A stretch of 64,000 bases of DNA from Triticum aestivum (taxonomy: Eukaryota; Streptophyta; Magnoliopsida; Poales; Poaceae), in contig NC_057794.1 in NCBI RefSeq assembly GCF_018294505.1, positions 188,699,716 to 188,763,715 on the forward strand, given 5' to 3'. Below, one piece after another: positions 55,537 to 64,000 of the stretch. The position numbers were made by a program, and so were the translations under genes. Positions within the stretch are counted from its first letter, which is position 1. Every line of letters starts with the position of its first letter. The notes under the pieces are model-generated. The model did not search any database. It was not told the origin of the DNA and worked only from the letters and a program-made list of their open reading frames with translations.

Positions 55537-56011
55537 ACCCAAAACAAAAATAACTGGGCGAGCTGCTGGGTCCCTGGTGTCAGCCGCTCGTTGTGCAATT
55601 CTCTCGTTTATTGACTACGTTGACAATGGCATGGGACCCAGATGTCAGAAATCCACTAGGAGGAGCCATTTTTTATTGGCTTGAAATAAGGAGGCACTTG
55701 CTTGCGTACTGCCATGACCTTGGCGGGTCCCTGCTGTCATCCTCTCCACGTACAATCATCTCCTGATTGTGTACGCGTCAACTTGCTAGGCCCACAAGTC
55801 AGCCTCTAAACCGTGGAGGACAAATACAACCCATTTAAAAAAAAATAACAGCCCATTCCATACGTTCAAACGGAAAGTTCAACATTCAGACCAAAGTAAC
55901 AGGTCTGATCCACATATAGAGTACTGAACTTCCACGTTGACAACCATCATAGCCAAGTTAACTATCTACTCCCACTAACACTCTAGTAGCATACAAGTAC
56001 TAACTTACTCT
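55537..56011. other. CACTA-associated spacer
   Basis: Contains a further copy of AAATAAGGAGGCACTTG (55683) and GGCCCACAAGTCAGCCTCT (55790), both words from the 0.7-kb repeats, so this is still the same element. No gene. Confidence 0.5.
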
Positions 56012-56637
56012 TAGCTAACTAGACGATGCTGGCCGCCATCTGCTGTCCATGCTAAATGCCGGCGCCGGCGTCCTCCGCCTCGCCTCTGACTTGCCAGAGG
56101 TGCGATAGGGCGCGTTGCTTGCGCGTGTTGGCCCTTTCCATGCTGGCGTGGTCCACCGAAGCTTCGGCTTCCAAGCGGGAAACCCACTTGACGAGCTGGT
56201 AGTAAAAATCGGCGTCGCGAACGCGTGCATGCCCGACAGCCTCCAGGGCTATTTGCCGAGCGCCGACCTCCACATAGTCGGCCCAGTTGCGGGCGCTCTA
56301 CTCGTGACTAAGAGCGTCTGTGCGCTGCTGCTCCATGTCCTGCTGGCGGCGCAAATCAGCGATATGCTGCTCCTCCGCCAGGCGGTCGCGCTCCAACAAC
56401 TCATGCTCCTCCGCCATGCGGTCGCGCTCCAACAACTCCTCGATCTCCGCATTGCCATCTAAAGACAGATAGAATGCCTCCTCCCTCCGTCTGCCTTCCG
56501 GTGAAAACCCGAACACTAGTTCCGGCGGTGACCGCCTCCGGCGTCGCCTACCGCGGACGGGCGGGGCATGGCGGACATGGCGAGCGACATCGGGTCGTTG
56601 GGGGCTTATGAGGATATGGCGAGTTGGGTCACGGTGG
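56012..56637 (-). pseudogene. Charged coiled-coil ORF, interrupted by one stop
   Basis: A minus-strand frame with a basic Arg-rich start (R-R-R-R-R-R-S-P-P-E-L-V-F-G-F-S-P-E-G), then near-identical repeats L-L-E-R-D-R-M-A-E-E-H-E and L-L-E-R-D-R-L-A-E-E-Q (amphipathic helix), a Gln/Arg stretch, an in-frame TAG near 56300, then S-A-R-N-W-A-D-Y-V-E-V-G-A-R to a stop near 56012. Only one substitution separates it from a ~200-residue protein. I recall similar unnamed proteins in Triticeae repeats; no function is known. Start unclear: no ATG in this frame within the clean part. Confidence 0.5.
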
Positions 56638-56700
56638 CACCTGAGAAGGCCGGGAAACAGTACTTATAGGCGGAAGGTAGCGCGACGGTCATCGGAATTC

Positions 56701-57152
56701 AATGCATAATGGCTTAGCGCGCCAGCTTGCCGTGGAAAACTAGAGAAACTGAAATTATGACTGTGCGTCCCGTCCCGTCTGGGTCGCACGCCGGCATGGC
56801 GGTCAAACGAGTGCACTCGAATCATCTCCCTCCTTGTCAATAATGATTCCACGGATTTAAAGCGTATCTTTTTTCGCATCAGTTAGCTGCCTTAATTACG
56901 GCCGGCTGCATGCAGGCACTCAGAATCGCTCGCAGGCAGTACGCGAAGCAGCATGCAACGAGTCGCAGCCGAGGGCACGCATGCAGCCACTTAAATCGCT
57001 GGAATTAATTAGGCTTAAACTTCTGCATGCCGTTAATTATTGCCATGCCTTGGTCTTGCTGCTTTGCTCACGGGACTAATAAATCCCGGACGGAGGGAGT
57101 ACCTTGGTTGGTGAGAGGTTTGAATTAAGCCCTGCAAACCGGAAAGGAGGTA
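56701..57152. other. Spacer with remnant MITE end
   Basis: No gene. GGACGGAGGGAGTA at 57090-57103 is the right end of a Stowaway-like MITE whose body is lost; words CATGCAGGCACTCAG and CATGCAGCCACTTAA repeat near 56910-56990. Confidence 0.45.
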
Positions 57153-57310
57153 CTCCCTCCGTTTTTATTTAGTTCGCATATTAGCTTTGGTCAAAGTCAA
57201 GCTTTACAAACTTTGACCAAGTTTATATACAAAAATATTAAGATATACAATAACAAATCAACAACAAAAATATTAAGATATACAATAACAGATCATATAC
57301 AAATATGTAG
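57153..57310 (+). mobile_element. Stowaway MITE fragment (Thalos-like)
   Basis: CTCCCTCCGTTTTTATTTAG start followed by TTTGGTCAAAGTCAAGCTTT, typical of the Thalos subgroup as I recall. No right end is present. It contains a ~35-bp internal duplication (CAAAAATATTAAGATATACA at about 57229 and 57264). Confidence 0.7.
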
Positions 57311-58735
57311 CTCCAAAAGCAGAGATCTAGAAAAAACATCTGTTCTTCCTACTAACATGGATGCTTCTCTTGGCCAACATTCAGTACAGACTGAAAGACA
57401 AATTTGTTTGTGAAGTCTACAATTCCTCTTGCAAACGTAAGTGGTTTCACCAACAGCTGGAACCATGAGAATGAACCACACATGATGGAGGAACATCCAC
57501 TGCAATATGATTTGGTCTTCTCTCGATCACACCGCGAGACTATTTTCGGAATACAAACTTTAACTTAGGCAAAATGATGCCCATTGTATAATCAGACCAA
57601 AGCAATGAAGCACCTAGTGTTGGCCAATAAATAGTACAGTACTACTTTTCTGCAGTCCATGAAGTGACTATCCAATCTTTCTGTGTCTATTTTCAAATGG
57701 CACTGCATGCAGTGACTATACTATTCTCTTGTGCAGTTCAACCAAAATTGCGGACACTTTGTTTGTTTGCCAAATAGCAACGGGCAGACATCTCTGTCTG
57801 CACAAATATCAAGCAGCTAGTAAACATATACCACACCTTGTATTTTCGGTTTAAACATGTCTCTTCCGCTTAGCATCTGTCATGTTCTGCACTGGACAAT
57901 CTGATACAGTTATGTTTTGCCCTGGACAATTTCATACTGAATTGATTTGCTGGTTCAGAGCAGAAATATAGCGCCTATTCTTCATCAGACCAAGGATATC
58001 CATGTTCGCAGTGATGGAAGAGGTGAAATCAATACAACCGAAATTGAGCATCCAATCATTGAATCCTGTCCTGCACCTCCAATGTAGGTCCACCCTGCCA
58101 ATAAATTCACATGCAAACCACTAGTATTACTATCTAATGACAGTACAAAAAGAGTAGCAAGATAGTAGCAAACCATGTACCTTCGTAATGAACAGCTCAT
58201 AGTGCCACCAATTGGATATAAAGGTTTGGAAAAAAACATGCTCCTAATGTTGAACCAGTTGGACTTTTTGTGCAGTTCCACTAAAATCGAGCATCCCTGT
58301 TTGCATAGATATTGAAAGTGTGATTACTCTAAAAGTGGCACTAGTTGAAGCATAGACTCACAAATATAAGCATTCCAATTTCATAATGGGAAAAGGTAGC
58401 AAGACTGTTTCTAACCACCTGTTTGAAGGAATAAATAAAGCAACAGCGGCTGATGTCAGGAAGGCATACATAGTTTTTTCTGAAAAACTGAGCCATTCCT
58501 GACCTTTCCTCTTCTTTTAAGCAAATTTTGTGCAGTTCTACTAAAATAAAATGCCATCACCGCCTTGACAATTCAGTGACACTGTACAAAAGGAAATGAC
58601 TTAACATTACATCATGATGTCAGGTATGTAGTCGACAGGCATTAGAGACAAACATACAGACCTCCTCCGATAACATAATGAACATTAATTTTAACAAAGG
58701 TGTGACTAGCTTTACCGGGATAATTTGAGTGAACT

Positions 58736-58822
58736 CTACACCCTTTGTTCCTTAATATAAGACGTTTTCGCGGTTCAATTTAAAGTACCCAAACGTCTAG
58801 TATTTAGAAAAACAGGTAGTAG
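58736..58822 (+). mobile_element. Degenerate Stowaway-like MITE
   Basis: CACCCTTTGTTCCTTAATATAAGACGTTTT on one side and AACGTCTAGTATTTAGAAAAACAGGTAGTA on the other, imperfect inverted ends resembling CTCCCTCCGTTCC MITEs. Confidence 0.4.
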
Positions 58823-59434
58823 TTTTCTTGAGCACATATCTGGGAAAGCTTGCCACACTTTATTTATGTCCATACGCTAATGCAACACCATTCGAATACT
58901 ACAAATATACACTAATCCAGTGGCTAGTGCAACAGTAGAGTAGTTAGTTTATTACAGGGTACAGTACAATGGTTTTACTGAACAGATTTCAATAAACTCT
59001 AGCACTGGAAGGTTTCTATAAGAATTAACAATACAAAATGTAAAGGTAACAAGTTTCAGCATTGGTATACTAGCTCTGCATGAGCATTAAACCAAATACA
59101 AAAGTCTGAAGGTAACTAGCATTATTAACTAATGACAGTATAAAAAATTGCAAACCATGTACCTCCAAGGTAAATATCATTTCGAACTCGGGGGGACCTT
59201 AAAAATTGCTATCCCAATCTTGATAATCGATCAAACATAAAAACTTGATCGAACGAATCAAGAAAACAGCCGGAGGAGGAGGTGCCCACTCTTGACCTTT
59301 CCTCTTGTCTTCATAATTGTCTGTGCAGTTTAACCAAAATAAAATGACATCAGCGCCTTGGCATTTTGGTGACACTGTACAAAAAAATTAACTTATCTCA
59401 TGAAAGTGAGGTATGTAATCTATAAGCATTAACA

Positions 59435-60013
59435 GTGCAAAAATCTGAAGGTAGTAACAAGTTTCATCGTTGGTATACTGGCTGTGCAACAGCATTAGAA
59501 TGCCTTAGACTGCTGGCGTTGCTTAAATTTATCGGTGGCATTAGACTGAGAGCGGCATTAGTTAAATGTGGCATCACTTTAGCAGTAGCATTGCTTGACT
59601 TGACTGCTGGCGTTATACTAACAGCAAAAAAAGTGGCAATAAGAGCATGGGAGGCCCATTCGGACAGTGGGCGCACCAGTACGATGTACCTCCACGGACG
59701 CAGAGTGGTGAGGGAGGTATGGTTGCCCAGAGCAACAAATATCCAGGCAGCATATGTGGATTACGTCCCATTTTTGCTCTCTTTAGCCACCTTTTTCCTA
59801 TGCGAGGACAACAAACCGATCGACCTGGTCATTCTCTATTGCGTTGTCATGCCTTTCTACCCTTCTTCAACCAAGAGACACGAGACTCGTTCCTTAGCTA
59901 CTGATTTTCCCCTTTTCAACCTAGATGCGGGTTCGATGCCTACTCTCTTGGACAGTACAGTCTCCCTTCCTTTCCTTATTCAACCCAGACATGGATTAGT
60001 CTGCATGAAGTAG
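59435..60013 (+). CDS. Unrecognised 192-residue open frame, doubtful
   Basis: Starts M-Q-K-S-E-G and ends C-M-K before TAG at 60011-60013. Leu/Ala-rich with two hydrophobic stretches (residues about 19-75 and 108-140). Its N-terminal half lies in a small internal repeat (GCATTAGACTG and CTGCTGGCGTT words). No family recognised, and it lies opposite a possible minus-strand intron, so it may be chance. Confidence 0.2.
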   Translation: MQKSEGSNKFHRWYTGCATALECLRLLALLKFIGGIRLRAALVKCGITLAVALLDLTAGVILTAKKVAIRAWEAHSDSGRTSTMYLHGRRVVREVWLPRATNIQAAYVDYVPFLLSLATFFLCEDNKPIDLVILYCVVMPFYPSSTKRHETRSLATDFPLFNLDAGSMPTLLDSTVSLPFLIQPRHGLVCMK

Positions 60014-60172
60014 GGTTTCCTTTAATAGTGCAAATTATGGTTTTCGTCTGCGTGGCCAGCAGAGCAGAGGATAGCAAATTGGGAAGATGGTGGAGTGGAA
60101 AAAGATCCACATGCAACGACGTGGCAGATGGGGCAATAGAACAAGGTTATGGTTCGAAAAGAGGTAGCATAC

Positions 60173-60255
60173 CTGAGGGTCGGCGGGAAGTGGCTTCGCT
60201 CGTGGTCGTCGTCCTCCGCACACACTACGGCAGCGAGCTTGGGGACGGAGGCCAT
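60173..60255 (-). CDS. First exon of a possible minus-strand gene
   Basis: ATG at 60255 in a good context (CGGGATGGCC) is the first ATG after a TATA box at 60478-60484 (minus) and a pyrimidine-rich leader. It encodes M-A-S-V-P-K-L-A-A-V-V-C-A-E-D-D-D-H-E-R-S and ends at CAG before a donor GTATGC (60172). 83 nt. Downstream exons could not be identified with confidence; a candidate lies near 58096. Product unknown. Arranged head-to-head with the DUF295 gene. Confidence 0.4.
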
Positions 60256-60477
60256 CCCGCGCGGGCGCTAGGTCTGAGAGGACGGCCTTGTCGTCAGTGC
60301 GTGACCTCGCTCGCCGACGACGAGTGCGTCAACGCTGCACGTCCTTTTCTTCCCCGGCGGATCTGTGACCACCGGTGAGGAGGGAGAGAGGGGCCGTCTT
60401 TTTTAGATCTGGAGAGAGGGTGGTAGTGTGAGAAGCAAGTGGGCAGCCCTTAGCAAGAAAGCGCTCAAGCTCCAGCC

Positions 60478-60484
60478 TATATAT
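60478..60484 (-). promoter_or_regulatory. TATA box of the divergent minus-strand unit
   Basis: GATATATAGGCTGG on the minus strand, about 225 bases upstream of the ATG at 60255, followed by a CT-rich leader. Confidence 0.5.
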
Positions 60485-60916
60485 CTTTTTTATACTACTA
60501 GTACTGGAGGTGGAGTAGTGGTAGAGTAGTTTATATTTTCTCTGCGTACAGTACCAGTTAGTCGTGCTTCAAAACTGATCGGCACGCCATTAAAAAAATA
60601 AAGGTCGATAACTAATGCGGCACCTCGGGCCAACGCGGCCAGATCGCATTTTGCACGAGAAATTACACACCATGTTTCGTTGACATGTGGTCCCGTTCCA
60701 ACATATCAGTGAGACGACGGCGAGTAGTAGGAGTATTTCCGAACGGACGTGTAGGCCGGGGCGCCTCTTCGTGAACCGTGGCAAACTCGCAACCGTCCAC
60801 CGACTCTTCGCCTTTCCCTCTCGATTTGGAACTGCTGTCGCACGCTCTTCCTCTCCCTCCTCCATTTTCCTTCAGCCCTTCACCCTTTCTTCTGCCATTG
60901 TTCGATCGTCTTCTCC
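60485..60916 (+). promoter_or_regulatory. Intergenic divergent promoter region and 5' leader of the DUF295 gene
   Basis: The ~430 bases between the minus-strand TATA and the DUF295 ATG. No convincing + strand TATA; an A-rich AAAAAAATAAAGG lies at 60593-60605. From about 60790 the sequence is pyrimidine-rich (CTTCCTCTCCCTCCTCC), typical of a grass 5' UTR. Confidence 0.5.
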
Positions 60917-62311
60917 ATGGAGGGAACAGGCCGGAAACGACCCCGTTATTCTTGCCCCGATCTGAAAGATGACGTGGTGGAGGAACTCATTGATCGGTGC
61001 GACGTCATCACCTCGGCTAGCATGGCAGGTTCGTTCAAGCCCATTCTCGACTCAACTAATAACATCATTACAAAGAACCCAAGAGTCAAGGAGCGGTTTG
61101 ATCTCCCCTATCTTCTTCGCCGTGACCCTGATGATGACTGGCGCCGGCACGACGGAGGCCTCGCCCTGTGCAAGTTGATGCCGCTTGATAATGATACGTA
61201 TGATGTTAAGATGCCATCGCTTGAGGGCAAGGCTTGGGCGGGCGCAAATGGAGATTGGGTTGTTTACATTGGGTCCAACTGCGAGTGGGAACTTGTGAAT
61301 GTGTACACTCGTCACCGGGTTCCACTTCCAAAAATCTCAGCACACTGCCCAGAGGTTGAGCACACCGGTAATGTACGCACGTTCAAATACGATCATGGTG
61401 ACTGTATTCTACGGAAGATAGCAATTTGTCGAGTTCCCAACCGCTCTTGGAATTACAGCGACTATGATGTTGTTGCTATCTTCGACAAGCTTGTTGCCTT
61501 CCTTGATGGTTTCACTCGATGGATATTGCTCAAAAATCAGTTTCTGTACACGGATGAGTACTGTGATGCAATTCAATACGAGCGCCTTGTGTTTGCTGCC
61601 ACCACTCGTGGCACTGTTTTTGCATGGCATCCTCATAGTTTCGGTACGTTTGTCTTCCACCGTAATTATAATTGTTTCATCCACATGCATGCGGGTTAGC
61701 AAGTTTCCCTTTACTAATTAACCTTCTTCTTGTGTTTCCAAGGTCCTGTGAACATCCCACCACCTATACTTGAAAAATTTTATAACCAAGGGGGAGATGA
61801 CGATGGTGATGATCACGAGCATGAGGACGAGCAGCGCCCATATACTCTGTGGCGCCTGGCAACTAATTCCGATGGATCACCTCTTCTTGTGTGTATACAG
61901 CCCACTGATGATGTTACTGCTAAGGAAGCAGGTGTCTCCCATGGTCGCACTCTCCGGACCTATTCCAACACCCGTTGCATGGTATTCGGGATGGATACTA
62001 GTGTGCTAGCGCCAACTCCTTCTCCCTGGTACAGAATTGATAGTCTTGGAGAAAACTCGCTCTTCCTTGGACAAAACTATCCGATGATGGTGAAAGGCGA
62101 TCCAACTGTTGTTGACACATTTATGAGAAGCAACTGTGTCTATACCTCGGACATTTGTGTGGTTCCCTACCCTGGTAGGGATATAGTAGGCCGCTTCAGC
62201 CTCGATGATCAGTCCTGCGTTGGTTTCCAGATCGACAATCGATGGCTCGTCCCAGAGAATCACTTGTGGTTCAAAGCAAGCGTTTCCAACGCCGAGGAAT
62301 GGTTGAGTTGA
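60917..62311 (+). CDS. DUF295 (F-box-associated) protein, two exons, 431 residues
   Basis: Exon 1 is 60917-61643, the intron 61644-61742 (GTACGT...TTCCAAG, 99 bp), exon 2 61743-62311 ending TGA. The joint G-GT keeps the frame (H-S-F-G then P-V-N-I-P-P). The N-terminus (L-K-D-D-V-V-E-E-L-I-D-R-C, A-S-M-A-G-S-F-K) looks like a divergent F-box. The C-terminal half (S-L-G-E-N-S-L-F-L-G-Q-N-Y, N-C-V-Y-T-S-D, I-G/V-G-R-F-S-L-D-D) is the DUF295 domain common in grasses; an acidic run (D-D-D-G-D-D-H-E-H-E-D-E) opens exon 2. F-box proteins usually act in SCF ubiquitin ligases, but many DUF295 proteins have no known substrate. ATG context CCATGGAGG is good. It is the only intact host gene here. Confidence 0.88.
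61644..61742 (+). other. Intron of the DUF295 gene
   Basis: Donor G/GTACGT, acceptor GTTTCCAAG, 99 bp, T-rich, contains in-frame stops. Confidence 0.85.
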
Positions 62312-62407
62312 AGTTCATTTCATTGCTTGTTATTTGTTGTGTGGTGAAAACTTTAGTATTTATAATGTATCCTCGTTGTCGATGTGGGTTGATGACCTGT
62401 TGTATGT

Positions 62408-62413
62408 AATAAA
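62408..62413 (+). terminator. Polyadenylation signal AATAAA of the DUF295 gene
   Basis: TGTATGTAATAAAATGATATG, about 97 bases after the stop codon; preceded by TTGTTATTTGTTGTG (about 62325-62340), which could serve as the far-upstream U/G-rich element. Confidence 0.65.
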
Positions 62414-62714
62414 ATGATATGCGTGTGATAAACTTACTAAATTTATGAATGGCTTTCGAGTCGCTTCTCTGAGTGAGTGGTGCGACGAGGCAAAAAATAT
62501 TTTCCGAATACATAATTGTACGTGCATTGCAACAGGTTATCGGATGAGGCCAATCAACAATAGTAGTACACTATTTGTACTAGCTTCAGATGCTTCGCGC
62601 GTCGGGCGGGTGTTTTTACTGTAGCCATATGTTAATGTGTTCGCTGTACGTAACCAGCACCTCGAATCCTCGATACTAGTACTATATAGTAGGAGTAAGT
62701 AGTAGGGAGTAGTA

Positions 62715-62922
62715 GGGTGGCATGGGCCAGAACAAGCATTCACGTCCAGGAGTACGGCACACGCCACCACCACGACATCCATCTGACACCATATTATTTC
62801 TTGGAGTCCGTGCTAGAGCAATCTCTTCAACCTCGTCGTTTCTCTAACTTCAGCCATCGCGCGGCGGGCGAGGTGGGGGTTTGCCGATAGTCGGTTTCCT
62901 TAACTGCGGTCCCACTTGTAAG
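62715..62922 (+). repeat. Duplicated segment, copy 1
   Basis: From GGGTGGCATGGGCC to GTCCCACTTGTAAG; matches 63771-63972 with about 85-90% identity by eye. Includes ACGGCACACGCCACC, TCTTGGAGTCCGTGCTA and TTTGCCGATAGTCGGTTT. Non-coding; possibly a promoter or leader of a duplicated gene. Confidence 0.8.
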
Positions 62923-63200
62923 GCCAACTCCAACGCACGACCCCAAACGCACCTCCGTTTTGCACGGACTCCAACGATAATTTTGACTAGAAAAGCAAGA
63001 CCAAAGAAAACAAGAACCACAAGAATACATTTTACTACTCCTGTAAGTTGGATTAGTGCCTTCTCGATGCATTCATTGTTGATCTGCGGAGGCTCGATCT
63101 TGCGTCTGTGCTAGCTAAAAGTGATAGAACATCTACTAAATTGCGCTCTATCAATATATGGATGTACTCTTCTTCCCAATACAAAAACTTGCATCCATTC
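62923..63200. other. Spacer between duplicated segment and MITE
   Basis: No gene recognised. GGCCAACTCCAACGCACGAC and GGACTCCAACGAT words are typical of grass non-coding DNA. Confidence 0.35.
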
Positions 63201-63202
63201 TA

Positions 63203-63326
63203 CTCCCTCCGTTGCACAATACATGCCTTCTATTTGTCAAAATATATATGTATCTAGACATGTCTTAGTATATAGGTACATCCATTTTTGGACAAATGGA
63301 AGTCAAGTATTTTGGAACGGAGGGAG
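63203..63326 (+). mobile_element. Complete Stowaway MITE, 124 bp
   Basis: CTCCCTCCGTTGCACAATAC at the left and TATTTTGGAACGGAGGGAG at the right; TA target duplication at 63201-63202 and 63327-63328. It lies between the two copies of the duplicated segment. Confidence 0.92.
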
Positions 63327-63328
63327 TA

Positions 63329-63770
63329 CACAATAAAATTTTAAGTTAGCACAACTAGTCTAATCCGAGAGCAGAACCGAAGATTTGGTCGGGTTCTTCC
63401 TCCTTTTGCCGACACGTGGGACATCCAGCATCCAGGTCGTGTCATGAAAGAAAATAGAGTGGTAGTTGAAGCCACGAGATGTGCATCTTGGGTTAAACTG
63501 TAAATAGAATCTTACTACTCTTGAGTAACTCCAAAAGCGGCCACCGAAGATCTTTATTGGATTTGTTTTTCATCACCAGCACGTCGAGGTGAAAGATGTG
63601 CAGGTTCAGTGGGTCCTCTTGCGTTTTCACTGACATGTGGGGCCGCATGTGAGCAAACAGACGATGGGCTCCGCGCGTCCGCTGGCTGGCTGAGAAGAGA
63701 GATAGAGGAGGGCTGAGCACGGACTGCAGGAAATTTGTTCTACGTACCTCGATATAGGCTCGATATAGTG
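63329..63770. other. Spacer upstream of duplicated segment copy 2
   Basis: No gene recognised on either strand; a 97-residue minus ORF (63786-63493) has no recognised domain. Confidence 0.35.
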
Positions 63771-63972
63771 GGGTGGCATGGGCCATAACTCAGTAGCATT
63801 CACGTCTAGCAGTACGGCACACGCCACCCACACGAGTCCCATCCGACACCAATTTTCTTGGAGTCCGTGCTACAGCCATCTCTTCTCCCTCCTGTTTTCT
63901 CAGCCATCGCGCGGTGGGCGGGGTGGGGGTTTGCCGATAGTCGGTTTGCTCAACTGCGGTCCCACTTGTAAG
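63771..63972 (+). repeat. Duplicated segment, copy 2
   Basis: Direct copy of 62715-62922, about 1056 bases downstream; the window ends 28 bases later. Confidence 0.8.
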
Positions 63973-64000
63973 TGAAAATGCAACACCGCACGCATTCCCG

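Larger units (their letters stand above)
51025..56700 (+). mobile_element. CACTA (En/Spm) element, one terminus and repeat-rich body
   Basis: Terminus CACTACAAAAAATGACAC at 51025, preceded by a possible 3-bp target copy AAT (51022-51024), followed by the ATGACA / TGTCAT-rich subterminal region to about 51180 as in Triticeae CACTA elements. Then come an array of TGGATGAACAG repeats, a (TA)24 run, three ~0.7-kb direct repeats, and a minus-strand broken ORF at 56012-56637. No transposase seen. The opposite terminus (TTTTTTGTAGTG) was not found, so the right boundary is a guess and more than one element may be involved. Confidence 0.6.
57311..60172 (-). other. Low-complexity, intron-like region with diverged duplications
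   Basis: Both strands lack a recognised protein. The phrase TGTGCAGTTxxACxAAAAT occurs at about 57737, 58272, 58531 and 59322. The segment 58500-58640 (GACCTTTCCTCTT, AAAATGCCATCACCGCC, GTGACACTGTACAAAA) is repeated at 59290-59420. AATGACAGTA...CAAACCATGTACCT occurs at 58137 and 59132. A possible minus-strand exon follows an acceptor at about 58096 (TTTATTGGCAG). Possibly introns of the transcription unit beginning at 60255. Confidence 0.4.

Noticed and set aside
59928..59960. tRNA-like GGGTTCGATGCC (T-loop-like) sequence
   Set aside because: No matching D-arm, anticodon arm or paired T-stem around it.
1..64000. CRISPR arrays, rRNA genes, bacterial operons or prophage
   Set aside because: No regularly spaced identical repeats with unique spacers, no rRNA landmarks and no bacterial gene organisation; the window is plant nuclear DNA.

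Overview
The window looks like intergenic DNA of a large grass genome, most likely Triticeae (wheat, goatgrass or barley relatives). The evidence is nested LTR retrotransposons of Athila, Tat and chromovirus type, an L1-type LINE, a CACTA element with subterminal repeats, a FAR1-type Mutator remnant, Stowaway MITEs starting CTCCCTCCG, and a DUF295 gene of grass type. About 57 of 64 kb is transposon-derived. Family names from the Triticeae repeat literature are from memory and tentative.

Left part (1-46313) is one nest. The oldest member is element B, an Athila-type retrotransposon on the minus strand. Its internal region lies at 6470-9223 and its 5' LTR is scattered over 9224-9391, 14326-14692 and 45688-46313. 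Element A (Tat-type, + strand, 1-6469) abuts B on the left. Element C, a 5'-truncated LINE (9392-14311), sits in B's LTR between 14-bp target duplications. The rest of B's LTR was opened by element H (Tat-type, +, 41088-45687), into which went element F (Tekay-like chromovirus, long 4.3-kb LTRs). F received element D (Tat-type, minus, 14894-22272) and element G (23459-29007, non-autonomous, both LTRs, TSD GCTTT). D in turn carries a solo LTR, element E (14987-19164, TSD GGGTA). F and D are also rearranged: the end of F's integrase and the RNase H of D are displaced and/or inverted with short duplicated edges.

Middle part (46314-about 57100) holds DNA transposons: a degenerate FAR1/MULE transposase on the minus strand (46626-48487), four degenerate tandem repeats (49990-50650), a CACTA terminus at 51025 with a repeat-rich body, a fold-back element at 55292-55530, and a broken coiled-coil ORF at 56012-56637.

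Right part (57100-64000) is the genic island. It holds an intact two-exon DUF295 gene (60917-62311, +), a probable divergent transcription unit on the minus strand (TATA at 60478, first exon 60173-60255), small MITEs, and a duplicated ~205-bp segment at 62715 and 63771.

The best candidates for something new are: (1) element G carries a tRNA-Lys(CUU)-derived sequence inside its body while its primer-binding site matches the 3' end of that same tRNA; (2) the coordinated breakpoints in elements D and F; (3) an antisense ORF in element H that resembles a plant B3 DNA-binding domain. No bacterial-type systems, CRISPR arrays or rRNA genes were seen. Everything was read by eye; no searches were run.
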